Positions 5,622-5,995 of a stretch of 5,995 bases of DNA are shown here, in pieces. Within the stretch, counting starts at the first letter, position 1. Every line of letters begins with the position of its first letter. The notes beneath the pieces are model-generated. The model was not told the origin of the DNA. It saw only the letters and a list, made by a program, of their open reading frames with translations, and did no database searches. Made by a program: the position numbers and the translations under genes. Source of the DNA: Burkholderiales bacterium (GTDB lineage: Bacteria; Pseudomonadota; Gammaproteobacteria; Burkholderiales; CAIKXV01); contig JACMMK010000330.1 in NCBI GenBank assembly GCA_014379045.1, positions 1 to 5,995 on the forward strand. The letters are read 5' to 3'.

Positions 5622-5995
5622 TCAGAGCAGCGGGAACGGGCCCGGCGCGCGCTGCACCGACCAGTGCTTGTCGTCCATGTGCTGGCACGAGCCGAATCGA
5701 AACGAGGGTGCCACGTTCGGCAACGCAAAGCGCGCGTCGTAGAACCACGCGCAGATCTGCCGCGCGTCGGCGCGGTACTCGACGTGACTCAGCACCGTGT
5801 ACACGCTGAAACGACGGAACGAACCGAATTCCGGCCGACTCCAGGCGGTGCGCGCGAACTCGGCGCGTTTGCGATCGTCGCCGAACCGAAAGAATTGTTC
5901 CCATCGATCATCGTCGGGCGCGAGGTAGCCTTCGCGCACCGCATCGACCGAGCTTGTGATCGGCGCACGCCCGGCGGTCGGCGCGGTACCGGCCA
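5622..5995 (-). CDS. C-terminal end of a putative metal-dependent hydrolase (5' part outside window)
   Basis: The frame is open from the right edge to a TGA at 5622-5624, giving at least 123 residues of a protein whose start lies beyond the window. The GTG at 5937-5939 could in principle be a start, but the frame continues upstream without a stop and has no ribosome binding site there, so a truncated larger gene is more likely. The sequence is soluble, with an aromatic- and arginine-rich tail: FRRFSVYTV (about 59-67 of the visible part), ICAWFYDARFALPN (about 80-93) and SFRFGSCQ. The W-F-x-D-x-RF...P...FRFG pattern resembles the C-terminal domain of membrane-bound metal-dependent hydrolases (YdjM-like). 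The catalytic and membrane parts would be in the missing N-terminus. The coding call is firm; the family is tentative. Confidence 0.6.
   Translation of the reverse strand, partial: AGTAPTAGRAPITSSVDAVREGYLAPDDDRWEQFFRFGDDRKRAEFARTAWSRPEFGSFRRFSVYTVLSHVEYRADARQICAWFYDARFALPNVAPSFRFGSCQHMDDKHWSVQRAPGPFPLL

Overview
The window is GC-rich, densely packed bacterial DNA with strongly GC-biased third codon positions. A secreted TctC/Bug-type solute-binding protein next to an MmgE/PrpD-family enzyme, with no transporter membrane genes in view, is a pattern common in Betaproteobacteria, especially Burkholderiales. That is the most likely source, by inference only. No rRNA, tRNA, CRISPR array, insertion sequence or phage gene was seen.

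Layout. (1) Bases 1-786, plus strand: the C-terminal half of lysyl-tRNA synthetase (lysS), entering from the left edge. (2) Bases 799-2834, minus strand: three genes reading leftward from a divergent control region. In transcription order they are a small cysteine-rich DUF2237 protein, a DUF1835-type protein starting 6 bases after it, and an unrecognised small lipoprotein ending 12 bases from the lysS stop. (3) Bases 2835-3113: the divergent intergenic region, holding a ribosome binding site for each direction, a weak -10 box and two imperfect dyads. (4) Bases 3114-5602, plus strand: a TctC/Bug periplasmic binding protein, then an 86-base gap containing a 28-codon open frame, then an MmgE/PrpD-family protein. 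(5) Bases 5622-5995, minus strand: the C-terminal end of a gene that resembles bacterial metal-dependent hydrolases and runs off the right edge.

How the genes may work together: lysS is housekeeping. The binding protein and the MmgE/PrpD protein are plausibly co-transcribed. They suggest capture of an organic acid followed by its dehydration, decarboxylation or isomerisation in the cytoplasm, but the substrate cannot be read from the sequence. The minus-strand trio probably forms an operon led by the two DUF proteins, whose function is unknown. Nothing here clearly amounts to a new defence or mobile system. The points most worth a second look are the DUF2237-DUF1835 pairing, the in-frame mini-ORF before the MmgE/PrpD gene, a perfect 10-bp hairpin inside that gene's 3' end, and hairpins with the stop codon in the loop at both convergent gene junctions.
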